NCBI GenBank assembly: GCA_937943625.1
Contig: CALEAD010000076.1
Location: 1-49,067 of the forward strand
Reading direction: 5' to 3'
DNA from: an uncultured Anaerolineae bacterium
GTDB lineage: Bacteria; Chloroflexota; Anaerolineae; Promineifilales; Promineifilaceae
Length of the DNA stretch: 49,067 bases
The first letter of the stretch is position 1. Each line of letters opens with the position of its first letter. The translations under genes were made by a program, and so were the position numbers. Shown here in pieces: positions 1-8,000 of the stretch. A model generated the notes under the pieces. The model was given only the letters and a program-made list of their open reading frames with translations. It was not told where the DNA came from and did no database searches.

Positions 1-2
1 TG

Positions 3-143
3 TATGTGACTCATGGCGACCTCGTTGTGAAATGTCGCTATGAGCCTGCCACTATTGAGCAGGTTGTAAAGGTTCGACTTTTATTTTTGGCGATTTTTCA
101 TGAAATCGCTTCTGATTGTGCAAAACTTACGTTAGTTGGCTAG
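3..143 (+). CDS. possible C-terminal fragment of an unidentified gene
   Basis: A reading frame open from the window edge runs 46 codons to a TAG at 141-143. The residues are of mixed type (ending ...CAKLTLVG) and match no family I recognise. The stretch is less GC-rich than the genes around it, and 46 open codons can easily arise by chance, so this may be non-coding. It would be convergent with thrS. Extending the sequence upstream would settle whether it is a real gene end. Confidence 0.3.
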   Translation, partial: YVTHGDLVVKCRYEPATIEQVVKVRLLFLAIFHEIASDCAKLTLVG

Positions 144-260
144 TTGGTTTCCAACGATCAAACCAACCAACAAACCAACTAACAAACCAACAAACCAACT
201 AACAAACCAACTAACCAACTAACGAACCAACAAACCAACCAACCAACCAACCAACAACTT
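127..260. repeat. low-complexity CAAACCAACTAA intergenic repeat
   Basis: About 130 bases made of irregular 4-mer and 8-mer units (AACC, CAAACCAA, CAACTAAC). The left end carries TTAGTTGGCTAGTTGG, so the tract can fold back on itself (GTTGGTTT against AAACCAAC). It lies between the possible gene end at 143 and the thrS stop at 289. Similar TTGGTTAGTTGG or CAAACCAAC tracts recur at 4313-4336, 7387-7401, 12127-12166, 36245-36312 and 40086-40135, always outside or at the very ends of genes. There is no regular repeat/spacer alternation, so this is not a CRISPR array. Confidence 0.8.
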
Positions 261-288
261 CATACCCATCAGGCAAACAATTTCCTCT

Positions 289-2115
289 CTAAAGCTGCTG
301 CGCTTTACTTTGCACAATCGCCAGCGCATGCGCCTTAAACGCTGCCAGGCTCATCGCGCCGCGATCCTCATTCTCCCGCGTGCGCACTGCTACGGCCCCT
401 TCTTCCGCCTCTTTGTCGCCTACCACCAGCATGTAGGGAATCTTTTGTAGCTGCGCCGAGCGGATTTTTTTGTTCATACGCTCGTTGCTGGCGTCTACCT
501 CCACGCGCAAACCAGCTGCGCGCAGTTCTGCCGCCACCTGCTCCGCGTAGGGAATGTGCCGGTCCGCAATTGGGATCATTTCCACCTGCACCGGTGCCAG
601 CCACAGGGGGAACGCCCCGGCGTAATGCTCAATCAGCACCCCCATGAACCGTTCCATAGAGCCAAGCAGGGCGCGGTGAATCATGTATGGCTGGTGCGGT
701 TCCCCATCCTGACCAATGTAGCTCATCTCAAAGCGCTGCGGCAGGTTAAAATCAAATTGAATGGTGCTTAGCTGCCATTCGCGTCCCAGGGCATCAATCA
801 TTTTCAGATCAATTTTAGGACCGTAAAACGCCGCGCCTCCTTCGTCTATATCGTAATTCAGGCCAGCGCGCTCTAACGCGGCGCGCAGCGCCTCGGTGGC
901 GTCTTCCCAGCGTGCTGGGTCGCCCGCGGACTTTTGCGGGTCGCGGGTAGACAGGTAAGCGTGGAAGTTATCCATGCCAAAGCCGCGCAAGATGTGCAAG
1001 CAAAACCTTAGGGCGCGGTCAATTTCTTCTGGCATCTGGTCTTTGCGGCAAAAGAGGTGGGCATCATCCTGGGTGAAGCCGCGCACGCGCATCAGCCCGT
1101 GCATCACGCCGCTGCGCTCGTAGCGGTAAACGGTTCCCCACTCCGCCAGGCGCAGCGGCAGGTCGCGGTAGCTGCGCATCCTGTCTTTGTAGATCATGAT
1201 GTGGAATGGGCAGTTCATTGGCTTCAGGAAGTATTCTTCCTCGTCAATCTGAATGGCGGCGTACATGTCATCTTTGTACCAGGTAAGATGGCCGCTTGTT
1301 TGCCAGAGGGTGCTGCGGCCAATGTGGGGCGTATAGACGAGCTGATAGCCATTTGCCAGGTGTTCGTTTTTGCAGAATTCTTCCGCCAGATGGCGCACCA
1401 ATCCTCCCTTGGGATGCCACAGGATGAGGCCACCCCCCACGTCTGGATTGGTGCTAAACAGGTCCAGGTCTTTGCCCAGGCGGCGATGGTCTCGTTTTTT
1501 GGCTTCTTCCAGGCGTTTCAGGTAAGCGGCCAATTCTTCTTTGCTGTGCCAGGCTGTGCCGTAGATGCGCTGGAGTTGGGGGCGCTTTTCGTCGCCGCGC
1601 CAGTATGCGCCGCTGGCGCGCAGAATTTTCACCGCGTTGTGTTTCACCTGTTTGGTAAAGCCAACGTGTGGCCCGCGACAGAGGTCAACAAACTGGCGGT
1701 GCTGGTAGATGCCCACTTCGCTGACAGGGGCGCTGATGGGTTGGCCGTTTTCGTCTACTTTGCCTGCAGCTAGTTCGTCAATCAGTTCTAGCTTGTAGGG
1801 TTGATTGGCAAAAAATTGGCGCGCGGCTTCGACGCCCATGCTTGATTGCACGAAGGGGGCGTTTTCTTTGAGCAGCTCGATCATTTTTTGCTCAATGGCT
1901 ACCAGGTCCTCCGGCGAAAAGGTGCGCGGTTTGCCGTTTTCGTCTTTGCCCAGGTCAAAGTCGTAGTAGAAGCCGTCTTCAATGGGGGGGCCGATGGCGA
2001 GTTTGGCTTCAGGGAAGAAGGTGAGAACGGCTTCGGCCATGACGTGAGCGGCTGAGTGGCGAATGCGGTAAAGCTCGGTTTCGCTGTAGGGAATGGTTGC
2101 TTGCTTTTCGGACAT
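289..2115 (-). CDS. thrS: threonine--tRNA ligase
   Basis: Charges tRNA-Thr with threonine in the cytoplasm; class II synthetase, 608 residues. Visible features in order: the editing domain starts almost at the N terminus, with HSAAH (H20, H24) and the later CRGPH (C146, H150). Then come class II motif 2 (GVMHGLMRVRGFTQDDAH), motif 3 (HRALLGSMERFMGVL) and a C-terminal anticodon-binding domain beginning near LAPVQVEMIPI. The usual ~60-residue N-terminal TGS domain is absent, which explains the length below the common ~640. The start is supported by AAGGAGG six bases upstream of the ATG. The gene is preceded by a T-box leader on the same strand, so it is probably induced when uncharged tRNA-Thr accumulates. 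Confidence 0.96.
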   Translation of the reverse strand: MSEKQATIPYSETELYRIRHSAAHVMAEAVLTFFPEAKLAIGPPIEDGFYYDFDLGKDENGKPRTFSPEDLVAIEQKMIELLKENAPFVQSSMGVEAARQFFANQPYKLELIDELAAGKVDENGQPISAPVSEVGIYQHRQFVDLCRGPHVGFTKQVKHNAVKILRASGAYWRGDEKRPQLQRIYGTAWHSKEELAAYLKRLEEAKKRDHRRLGKDLDLFSTNPDVGGGLILWHPKGGLVRHLAEEFCKNEHLANGYQLVYTPHIGRSTLWQTSGHLTWYKDDMYAAIQIDEEEYFLKPMNCPFHIMIYKDRMRSYRDLPLRLAEWGTVYRYERSGVMHGLMRVRGFTQDDAHLFCRKDQMPEEIDRALRFCLHILRGFGMDNFHAYLSTRDPQKSAGDPARWEDATEALRAALERAGLNYDIDEGGAAFYGPKIDLKMIDALGREWQLSTIQFDFNLPQRFEMSYIGQDGEPHQPYMIHRALLGSMERFMGVLIEHYAGAFPLWLAPVQVEMIPIADRHIPYAEQVAAELRAAGLRVEVDASNERMNKKIRSAQLQKIPYMLVVGDKEAEEGAVAVRTRENEDRGAMSLAAFKAHALAIVQSKAQQL

Positions 2116-2182
2116 AGTTACCTCCTTATGGAATTTCAGGTTTTGGATTGAGTTTGTTTGAGTTTATGCCGCTGATGTAATT

Positions 2183-2283
2183 TGACCGCAGACGGCCGAT
2201 TGTAGCGCGCCTATTAATGGCAAAATCGCGGTCGGTAGTCGGCAGTTGGTGGTTAAATTGTAAAGATCGCTTGAACCGTGCTT
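2183..2283 (-). repeat. dispersed ~95-bp GACCGCC element, copy 1
   Basis: This stretch between the T-box terminator and thrS matches 47707-47797 in the same orientation, and the reverse complement of 10567-10680 and 36411-36503. Shared blocks include TGGCAAAATCGCGGTCGG, AAATTGTAAAGATCGCTTGAA and the GACCGCMGACGGCCGA core. It lies in the transcribed leader of thrS downstream of the terminator, so it is read only when the T-box antiterminates. Confidence 0.75.
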
Positions 2284-2289
2284 GTTTTA

Positions 2290-2554
2290 ACAAAAAAATG
2301 CCATCACCCGTATTGGGGCGATGGCGTCTCGCGGTTCCACCCAACTTCAGGCAGCTTTGTGCGTGGGCTGCCTCTCATTACGGCCGTTAACGGGGCCAAC
2401 CGGGTTCTTTTACTAAGGCAGTAGCCGTTCTAAGAACCACTCGCGGGGGGTTTTGGCAGGGGGCGGGCGATGATAGCTTGCAGCCTGGGGCCATCACTCT
2501 CTGGCGCTTGCCGGTTCCTGCTACTCGTCCCGGTCTACGTGTTTGATCTTTTAG
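2290..2554 (-). promoter_or_regulatory. T-box leader of thrS
   Basis: On the minus strand the hallmark T-box sequence GGGTGGAACCGCG lies at 2342-2330. It is followed directly by an intrinsic terminator: stem CCATCGCCCC (about 2324-2315) pairing with CGGGTGATGG (2310-2301), then TTTTTTTG. UGGA in the T-box would pair with an acceptor end carrying discriminator U. Stem I features are visible upstream: GACGAGTAGC, a GCAGG/CCTGC helix and an apical CCAGAGAG. A candidate specifier is ACC (Thr) at 2451-2449, in AAAACCCC; this assignment is my reading and less certain than the T-box itself. The match to the downstream thrS supports the call. Confidence 0.88.
2301..2324 (-). terminator. T-box intrinsic terminator
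   Basis: Hairpin of about ten pairs (CCATCGCCCC / CGGGTGATGG, with a G-U pair) and a four-base loop, followed on the minus strand by seven T residues (2298-2292). It competes with the antiterminator containing the T-box sequence. Confidence 0.85.
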
Positions 2555-2560
2555 GCTGGC

Positions 2561-2588
2561 ATTATAAGCCACTCATGGCCGTTGTCAA
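2561..2588 (-). promoter_or_regulatory. sigma-70-type promoter for the thrS T-box leader
   Basis: Minus strand TTGACA (2588-2583), a 16-base spacer and TATAAT (2566-2561): both hexamers are perfect. The predicted transcription start is near 2554, just before the T-box stem I. Confidence 0.85.
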
Positions 2589-2610
2589 GACAAGGCCGTT
2601 GTCAAGACAA
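2577..2610. repeat. 17-bp tandem duplication carrying the -35 box
   Basis: GGCCGTTGTCAAGACAA occurs twice back to back (2577-2593 and 2594-2610). Each copy contains TTGACA on the minus strand, so the thrS -35 element is duplicated; only the proximal copy is correctly spaced from TATAAT. Confidence 0.9.
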
Positions 2611-2626
2611 GGGGGGCATTGGCGCG

Positions 2627-2632
2627 TATAAT
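2627..2632 (+). promoter_or_regulatory. -10 box for murJ, near-leaderless
   Basis: TATAAT ends eight bases before the murJ ATG at 2641. The predicted start of transcription (about 2638-2641) therefore coincides with the start codon. No ribosome-binding site is visible and no clear -35 hexamer was found at standard spacing. Confidence 0.6.
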
Positions 2633-2640
2633 TTGCCACT

Positions 2641-4260
2641 ATGGCAGAAGGACGTGGAGAAAAGGAAAGGGAAACGGCCGTTTCTGGGCGACGGCAGGTG
2701 ATGCAGGCGGCGGGACTGGTGGGGGCCGCTTTTTTGCTCAGCCGCCTGGTGGGTCTGGGGCGAGAAGTTGTTGCCAGGTATTACCTGGGGCTGACGCTGC
2801 CGGCCACTGCCTTTGAGGCGGCGCAACGCTTCCCTGAATCTATCTTCCTGATTGTGGCTGGCGGGGCAATTGGTTCCGCTTTCATTCCCACCTTTGCTGC
2901 TTGCTTTGCGCGGGATGACGAGGCCGGGGCGTGGCGGCTGTTTTCCATTGTCACCAACCTGGCGCTGCTGGCGACAACGGCCGTTTCCCTGCTTACCTTC
3001 CTCTTTGCCTACCCCTTCACCCGCTTTTTCCTCAACGAACTGGTTGCCACCGACCCGCTGCTGCTGGGGCTGACCGTGCGCCTGATGCGCGTCATGCTTC
3101 TTTCGCCCATCATTTTTAGCGCCGGGGGCGTGGTCGTGGGCGCGTTGCAAGCGCGGCAGCACTTTTTGTTGCCGGCGCTGGCGCCAACCGTCTATAACCT
3201 GGGCATTATTGGCGGCGCGGTGCTGTGGCCTGTCGACCTGGGAGATGGCAAGGCCATGGGCATGGCCGTAGGCACAGTGCTGGGGGCGCTGGGCTACTTA
3301 CTGGTGCAGTTGCCGGCGCTGCGGCCGCAGCGAGCGCAGTACCGCCCTATCCTCACGCTACAAGACCCCGGTGCGCGGCAGGTGCTGCGCCTGATGGCTC
3401 CGCGCGTACTAGGGTTGTCCTTTAGCGAGGTGAACAAGTTCACTACCCTGTTTCTCAGCGGGCTACTCAGCGCCGCCAGCCTGCCTGCGCTGACGCTTGC
3501 GTGGAAGCTGATGATTATGCCGCAGGGCATTTTGGGGCAGGCCATGGGCACGGCCGCTTTTCCCACCCTGGCCAGCCTGGCGGCTCGGCGCGCCTTTGCT
3601 GAGATGCGCCAGATTTTAACCGACGCCCTGCGGATGCTGTTGTTTTTGGGGCTGCCAGCAACGGCCGTGCTAATGGCGGCAGCCGCGCCTATCGTGTCTG
3701 TGTTATTTGAGCGCGGTTTGTTTGCTGCTGAAGATACGCAACTGGTAGCGTGGGCGCTGTTTTTCTACGCTCTGGGGCTGGCGGCGCTGATTGCCCTGGA
3801 GGTGGTGAACCGCGCCTTTTATGCCTTGAACGATACGCTGACGCCGGTTTTGGCGGGCGGCGCGCAAATTCTCCTCATGACGGTGCTGGCCTACTGGCTG
3901 AGCCAGATTGTTTTTCCCGCTTATGGCTGGCTGCCACTGGGCGGTGTGGCGCTAGGGCATAGTCTGTCTAATGTGCTGGAGGTAGGGCTGTTGCTGGCTT
4001 TGCTGCGGCGCAAGATGAGGGGGCTAAACGGCCGTTCCCTGCTGACGGGCGGCGTGCAAATGGCGCTGGCAGCACTGCTCAGTGGCGTGCTGGCCTGGAC
4101 GGCCATACAACAAAGCGCGGCGTGGGGATTGGGGGCGCTGTGGCAGCTTTGCCTGGCGCTGTTGCTGGGAGGGGGGGGCTATCTGGCGCTTTGCGCGCTG
4201 TTGCGCGTGCGCGAGGTGCAATGGGTCTGGCAGCTTGGGCAACGGGTGCTGAGCCGATAG
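2641..4260 (+). CDS. murJ: lipid II flippase MurJ
   Basis: Polytopic membrane protein of the MVF/MviN family, 539 residues, which moves the peptidoglycan precursor lipid II across the cytoplasmic membrane. The N terminus has the family pattern: a cytoplasmic segment, then AAGLVGAAFLLSRLVGLGRE followed by ...YYLGLTLPATAFEAAQRFPE. About 13-14 hydrophobic helices follow along the chain, including the MAPRVLGLSFSEVNKF region typical of the family's second half. It starts at an ATG with no Shine-Dalgarno sequence, just after a TATAAT, suggesting a leaderless transcript. It is divergent from thrS. Three ACGGCCGT sites lie in frame as Thr-Ala-Val. Confidence 0.9.
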   Translation: MAEGRGEKERETAVSGRRQVMQAAGLVGAAFLLSRLVGLGREVVARYYLGLTLPATAFEAAQRFPESIFLIVAGGAIGSAFIPTFAACFARDDEAGAWRLFSIVTNLALLATTAVSLLTFLFAYPFTRFFLNELVATDPLLLGLTVRLMRVMLLSPIIFSAGGVVVGALQARQHFLLPALAPTVYNLGIIGGAVLWPVDLGDGKAMGMAVGTVLGALGYLLVQLPALRPQRAQYRPILTLQDPGARQVLRLMAPRVLGLSFSEVNKFTTLFLSGLLSAASLPALTLAWKLMIMPQGILGQAMGTAAFPTLASLAARRAFAEMRQILTDALRMLLFLGLPATAVLMAAAAPIVSVLFERGLFAAEDTQLVAWALFFYALGLAALIALEVVNRAFYALNDTLTPVLAGGAQILLMTVLAYWLSQIVFPAYGWLPLGGVALGHSLSNVLEVGLLLALLRRKMRGLNGRSLLTGGVQMALAALLSGVLAWTAIQQSAAWGLGALWQLCLALLLGGGGYLALCALLRVREVQWVWQLGQRVLSR

Positions 4261-4278
4261 TAGGCTAACACCAGCCAA

Positions 4279-4300
4279 CAAAAAACCGGCCGGACGCCGG
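4279..4300 (-). terminator. intrinsic terminator between murJ and the convergent gene
   Basis: Short GC-rich hairpin CCGGC-CGGAC-GCCGG at 4286-4300. Read on the minus strand it is followed by TTTTTTG (4285-4279), a good terminator for the gene ending at 4331. On the plus strand a run of seven T starts eight bases after the stem (4308-4314), so it may also serve murJ. Confidence 0.7.
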
Positions 4301-4330
4301 GTAAGTGTTTTTTTGGGTTGGTTGGGTTGG

Positions 4331-5131
4331 TTAGTTGCCTGCCGAGAAGGCGGCGTTATTCATAATCGCGGTGGAGGAGGTCATCAGTTCCCCGTTAACC
4401 CACACTTCCAGCGTATACTCACCCGCCTGGAAGCCTTCTTCCGGGCCATAGTAAATGTAGGCCGGTCCATCAGAACCGTAACGCCAGATTTCGTTCCCGC
4501 CATCCACCACACGGCCGTTTAATCGCCAGACCCAGGCCCACTCCATGCCATTTGCCATGGCTGCGTAGCTAAAAGTTGCGTAAAGCGTATATTTTCCTTC
4601 AGGGAAAATCTTGGCTGGGTTGCGCGGCTCATATTTTTCAGATATTTCTGAGGAAAAGGTAATATTACCCAACGCCGTATTTGGGTTTAGGGGCACAGTT
4701 GGCTCAAATTGGTCATACTCAGGGGGAAGCGTGGGGCGAAATACGGCGGCTGTTTGCCCTTCTAGCAGCAGGGCCTCGGCTAAGGATACGGGTTGGTCAA
4801 CGGCCGTTGCGCTGCTTACTACCTGCTTCTGGCTACTTTCTAACAGGGCAAGCACATCTTCCTTTGGGGGCTTGCTGTTGGCCAGAACCGCGGAACGAAA
4901 AACGTCTGGTTGTGGCGGCTGCCAGGCATAGGCAGAAAAGCCAGCCGTTAGCAGCAGCAAAACCAGACTGATTGATGAATAAGTTTGCAGACGCTTCTCA
5001 GCCTGACGCCTCATAAAAAAATAGGGTGAGCGTTTCATCTCACGCCATGATTTCGCGGAGCTGATCAGCATCAACAGGGTGAGAGAGAGCAGCGTCCCCA
5101 GCACCCATGGAATAATCGTTTCAGCCAACAA
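4331..5131 (-). CDS. membrane-anchored protein of unknown function
   Basis: 266 residues; I do not recognise the family. Two hydrophobic helices near the N terminus (about residues 3-23 and 53-70) flank a basic cytoplasmic-looking segment (KSWREMKRSPYFFMRRQAEKR). After them comes a low-complexity region, then a C-terminal domain of about 110 residues rich in Tyr, Trp and Gly (for example GMEWAWVWRLNGRVVDGG and YTLEVWVNGELM). That pattern suggests an extracytoplasmic beta-sandwich, possibly binding carbohydrate or protein; this is inference. The start is a TTG at 5131 or 5128, since no ATG precedes the first helix. The gene is convergent with murJ, with a terminator between them. Confidence 0.75.
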   Translation of the reverse strand: MLAETIIPWVLGTLLSLTLLMLISSAKSWREMKRSPYFFMRRQAEKRLQTYSSISLVLLLLTAGFSAYAWQPPQPDVFRSAVLANSKPPKEDVLALLESSQKQVVSSATAVDQPVSLAEALLLEGQTAAVFRPTLPPEYDQFEPTVPLNPNTALGNITFSSEISEKYEPRNPAKIFPEGKYTLYATFSYAAMANGMEWAWVWRLNGRVVDGGNEIWRYGSDGPAYIYYGPEEGFQAGEYTLEVWVNGELMTSSTAIMNNAAFSAGN

Positions 5132-5611
5132 GTGTACCTACTTCCCTTGTTCCCTTTTTTCTCCAACTTCACCTTGCCATTATAAATAATATTGTGCATA
5201 CTGGCAAGTAGACTGCCCTTACAGCAGCAAGTCTAAATTTGAAACCATGCGTGTGGGCGAGGCGGCGCGGAAAAGTTTGTAGTGATTGCTTTAGCAGGCA
5301 ACCGACCAAAGTCGGCACTACGAACGGGTACACACAGCTTTGTGAAGCAGGCTCAAATTGAGAATTACGGTCTTTCCAGCCTTTTTGGGCACAAATGCCT
5401 TTGCAGATTGAGCCCATAGCTGCTGCGCGCTGCGTGTAACAGGCAAACTCGATTCCTCCTCCTATTCCATCTCTCCTGTCTCCTCATAATGTCCGCATAC
5501 CTGACACCTTGTGCGTCGCAACTTATGATACAATGTGCCGCAGGCTCTTTTTCTAAGCCTGCCAGGCCGCAAACGACGGCATGATAGACTTTATCCGCTC
5601 TGGAGGAACAG
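5132..5611. other. 480-base intergenic region
   Basis: No gene was found. It holds a palindromic element at 5275-5325, short direct similarities (AAATTTGAAACC / CTCAAATTGAGAATT) and a possible weak promoter near TACAAT (5529-5534) for the downstream permease gene. The Shine-Dalgarno sequence of that gene is at 5602-5607. Confidence 0.6.
5275..5325. repeat. palindromic GTAGTG...CACTAC intergenic element
   Basis: GTTTGTAGTG opens and CACTACGAAC closes a ~50-base inverted repeat with internal GCTTTAGCAGGC and CCGACCAAAGTCGG. Related elements lie at 27821-27871, 42866-42915 and 45473-45521, all sharing the CTTTAG / CTAAAG core and GTAGT...ACTAC ends. It resembles a small REP/MITE-like palindrome; no transposase is present. 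Confidence 0.75.
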
Positions 5612-7387
5612 TTGACCCCAGCTATTGCGCTAACGCTCATCATCATCGTTGTAGCCGTTATCCTCTTTGCTACCGAAAAGCTGCGTGTGGATGTGATTGC
5701 CATGCTGGTGCTGATTACGCTGGCGTTAACCGGGCTGGTATCCGGCACAAACATCTTTGCTGGCTTTTCCAGTCCCGCTGTTATTACGGTTTGGGCGGTT
5801 TACATCGTAGCAGGCGGGCTTTTTCGCACCGGCGTGGCCGATTTTATGGGGCGGCAAATCACGCGCCTGGCTGGCACCAGCGAAGCGCGTCTGGTGGCTG
5901 TGATTATGCTGGCCTGCGGCACCATGTCTGCCTTTATGAACAATATCGGCGCGGTGGCCATGCTGTTGCCAGCTGTGGCCGGCATCTCTCGCCAGGCCAA
6001 AATCCCCCTTTCGCGTCTGCTCATCCCCCTTTCCTTTGCCTCGCTCATGGGGGGCAACATGACCCTGATCGGCACACCGCCGAACGTGCTGGCAGCCTCT
6101 ATTTTGCAGGAACGGGGGCTGGAGACGTTCTCCTTTTTTGATTTTACGCCAATGGGCGTGCTGGTTTTTCTCTCTGGCGTGCTGTTTATGGTGTTTGTTG
6201 GCCGCCACCTGCTGCCAATGCGGCAGGCCAACGTGGCCCAACCTGGCGTGCAAGAGCTGCGTCAGTATGTGAGCGAGGTACGTATTTTGCCGGAAAGCCC
6301 GCTGGCGGGGCTGAGCCTGCTGGAGGCGCGGCTAGGGGCGGACTATGATTTGAATGTGCTGGGGCTGGTGCGCAACGGCCGTTTAGAGCAGGTGGTGGAT
6401 CGCAGCACCATCATTCAGCAAGGAGATCTGCTGATTGTGGAAGGCTCGCTGGAAACCCTGATGCAGTTGCGTGACAAACTAGGCCTGGCCATCGAGGCCG
6501 AAGAAAAATTTGACCGCCTGCAGCCCGATGAAGAGGTAACCATTTTTGAGGCCGTGCTGGCTCCCCGCTCCCCGCTCATCAACGCCACCCTACGCCAGGT
6601 TGAGTTTCGCGAGCGCTACGGCTTTACCGCCATGGCTATCTGGCGACAAGGAGAAGTGATTACCGAGCGTCTGCGTGATGTGCGGCTGCGCTTTGGCGAC
6701 ATGCTGCTGTTGCAAGGGCCGGCGCACCGACAGGCCGCGTTGCTTCATGGCAACGAGTTTCTCGTGTTGGAATCAGTCCCGATTGAGAAGCTGCGCCGCC
6801 ACAAAGCGCCCATTGCCCTGGCCATCATGGGGCTGGTCTTGTTCCTGGCCACTCTGGTTGGTCTGAGCATCGCGCTCTCGATGGTCATTGGTGCAATGCT
6901 GATGGTGCTAACCCGCTGCCTGACGATGGATGAAGCGTATCAGAGCATTGAATGGCGCAGCATTTTTCTGATTGCCGGGATGCTGCCGCTGGGGGTGGCG
7001 ATGGAGACGACCGGTACAGCGCGGTTGCTGGCGGAGACAATGATTGGCCTGGTTGGTGGCCTGGGGCCGCTCGCGATTTTGGCCGGCATCTATATTTTGG
7101 CTTCTTTGGTGACAGAGCCAATGTCCAATGCCGCTGCAACTGTTTTGATTGTGCCTATTGCCATTGACATTGCCCTGAGCTTAGGCTCCAGCCCACAGGC
7201 GTTTGTGCTGGCAACGGTGATTGGCGCTTCTACCAGCTTTCTCACGCCTGTAGGCCACCAGGCAAATGTGTTGGTGCTGGGGCCGGCCGGCTACCGCTTC
7301 TTTGACTATACGCGCGTGGGCTTGCCGTTGAACGTGGTAATTTTTGCCGTGACGATGATTTTTCTGCCGATTTTATGGCCGCTGTAA
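5612..7387 (+). CDS. SLC13-family permease with two TrkA-C domains
   Basis: Membrane transporter of 591 residues, probably a sodium- or proton-coupled anion importer; the substrate cannot be read from sequence. The N-terminal half has several helices, the MNNIGAVAMLLP stretch (109-120) and the family signature GTPPN (154-158). Two RCK/TrkA-C domains follow (about 213-293 and 309-390), which usually bind nucleotide-like ligands and gate transport. A second membrane half ends with LTPVGHQANVLVLGPAGYRF, the counterpart of the first signature. The start is TTG at 5612, five bases after a strong TGGAGGA; no ATG fits better. A universal stress protein gene follows 86 bases downstream. Confidence 0.9.
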   Translation: MTPAIALTLIIIVVAVILFATEKLRVDVIAMLVLITLALTGLVSGTNIFAGFSSPAVITVWAVYIVAGGLFRTGVADFMGRQITRLAGTSEARLVAVIMLACGTMSAFMNNIGAVAMLLPAVAGISRQAKIPLSRLLIPLSFASLMGGNMTLIGTPPNVLAASILQERGLETFSFFDFTPMGVLVFLSGVLFMVFVGRHLLPMRQANVAQPGVQELRQYVSEVRILPESPLAGLSLLEARLGADYDLNVLGLVRNGRLEQVVDRSTIIQQGDLLIVEGSLETLMQLRDKLGLAIEAEEKFDRLQPDEEVTIFEAVLAPRSPLINATLRQVEFRERYGFTAMAIWRQGEVITERLRDVRLRFGDMLLLQGPAHRQAALLHGNEFLVLESVPIEKLRRHKAPIALAIMGLVLFLATLVGLSIALSMVIGAMLMVLTRCLTMDEAYQSIEWRSIFLIAGMLPLGVAMETTGTARLLAETMIGLVGGLGPLAILAGIYILASLVTEPMSNAAATVLIVPIAIDIALSLGSSPQAFVLATVIGASTSFLTPVGHQANVLVLGPAGYRFFDYTRVGLPLNVVIFAVTMIFLPILWPL

Positions 7388-7473
7388 TTTGTTAGTTGGT
7401 TCCCAGGCAGTAAGCCAGCGAACAAACAAGCAAAACCTGGCCGCCATGACAAACCTGTCATTTGGAGAACAGT

Positions 7474-7914
7474 ATGTTTACCTATAAACACATTCTGGTG
7501 CCTCTGGATGGTTCGGAGCTGGCGGAGGAGGCGTTGCTGCCAGCTTTGGCTATTGCGCAGTTAATGCAGGCGAGTTTGACGCTGATCCGCGTGATTCCGC
7601 CATTTCTGCGGGAGGTGGACGATCAGTACACGGCCGCAGCCACGGACATCTTGCAGGAAAAGGCGGGGGCGTATCTGTTGGCCGTGCGTGAGCGCGTCAC
7701 GGCCGTTTATCCAGGGGTGACGATTAAACTGGCAGCAGGCCCGGTGGCGGAAACCATCATCGAGTATGCAGCGGCGCAGAAAATTGATTTAATCGTGCTT
7801 TCCAGTCACGGCCGTTCTGGCATCAGCCGCTGGGTGTTTGGCAGCGTGGCCGAGCGGGTGGTGCGGGGCGCATCCTGCGCCGTGCTGATTGTGCATCAGA
7901 AGGGAGGAGGATAG
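7474..7914 (+). CDS. universal stress protein (UspA family)
   Basis: Single-domain cytoplasmic protein of 146 residues with the UspA Rossmann-like fold. It begins YKHILVPLDGSELAEEALLP and ends with the nucleotide-binding signature HGRSGISRWVFGSVAERVV and SCAVLIVH, suggesting an ATP-binding type. The ATG at 7474 is chosen over an in-frame TTG four codons upstream because GGAG lies six bases before it. Its position directly after the SLC13/TrkA-C permease suggests co-transcription and perhaps a regulatory role in transport. Confidence 0.92.
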   Translation: MFTYKHILVPLDGSELAEEALLPALAIAQLMQASLTLIRVIPPFLREVDDQYTAAATDILQEKAGAYLLAVRERVTAVYPGVTIKLAAGPVAETIIEYAAAQKIDLIVLSSHGRSGISRWVFGSVAERVVRGASCAVLIVHQKGGG

Positions 7915-8000
7915 AGCGAGAGCTAGAGCGGGAGCGGGCGTGAGTTGTGTAGAGATAAAGAGAAGTTGTCCACTCCCCCCTCCCCACTATTCACTATTCC

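Noticed and set aside
127..260. Possible CRISPR array
   Set aside because: Units are 4-12 bases, irregular, with no unique spacers and no cas genes.
1057..1773. 238-codon frame on the plus strand inside thrS
   Set aside because: It is antisense to strongly conserved ThrRS motifs, has no ribosome-binding site, and its composition is that of a mirrored GC-rich gene.
2602..3162. 186-codon minus-strand frame overlapping murJ
   Set aside because: Low-complexity Gln/Arg/Pro-rich translation typical of an antisense shadow; murJ has clear family sequence here.
7966..7993. Leaderless promoter TTGTCC-N16-TATTCA for the MFS gene
   Set aside because: Spacing fits but the -10 matches only three of six consensus bases; kept only as a remark under the gene.
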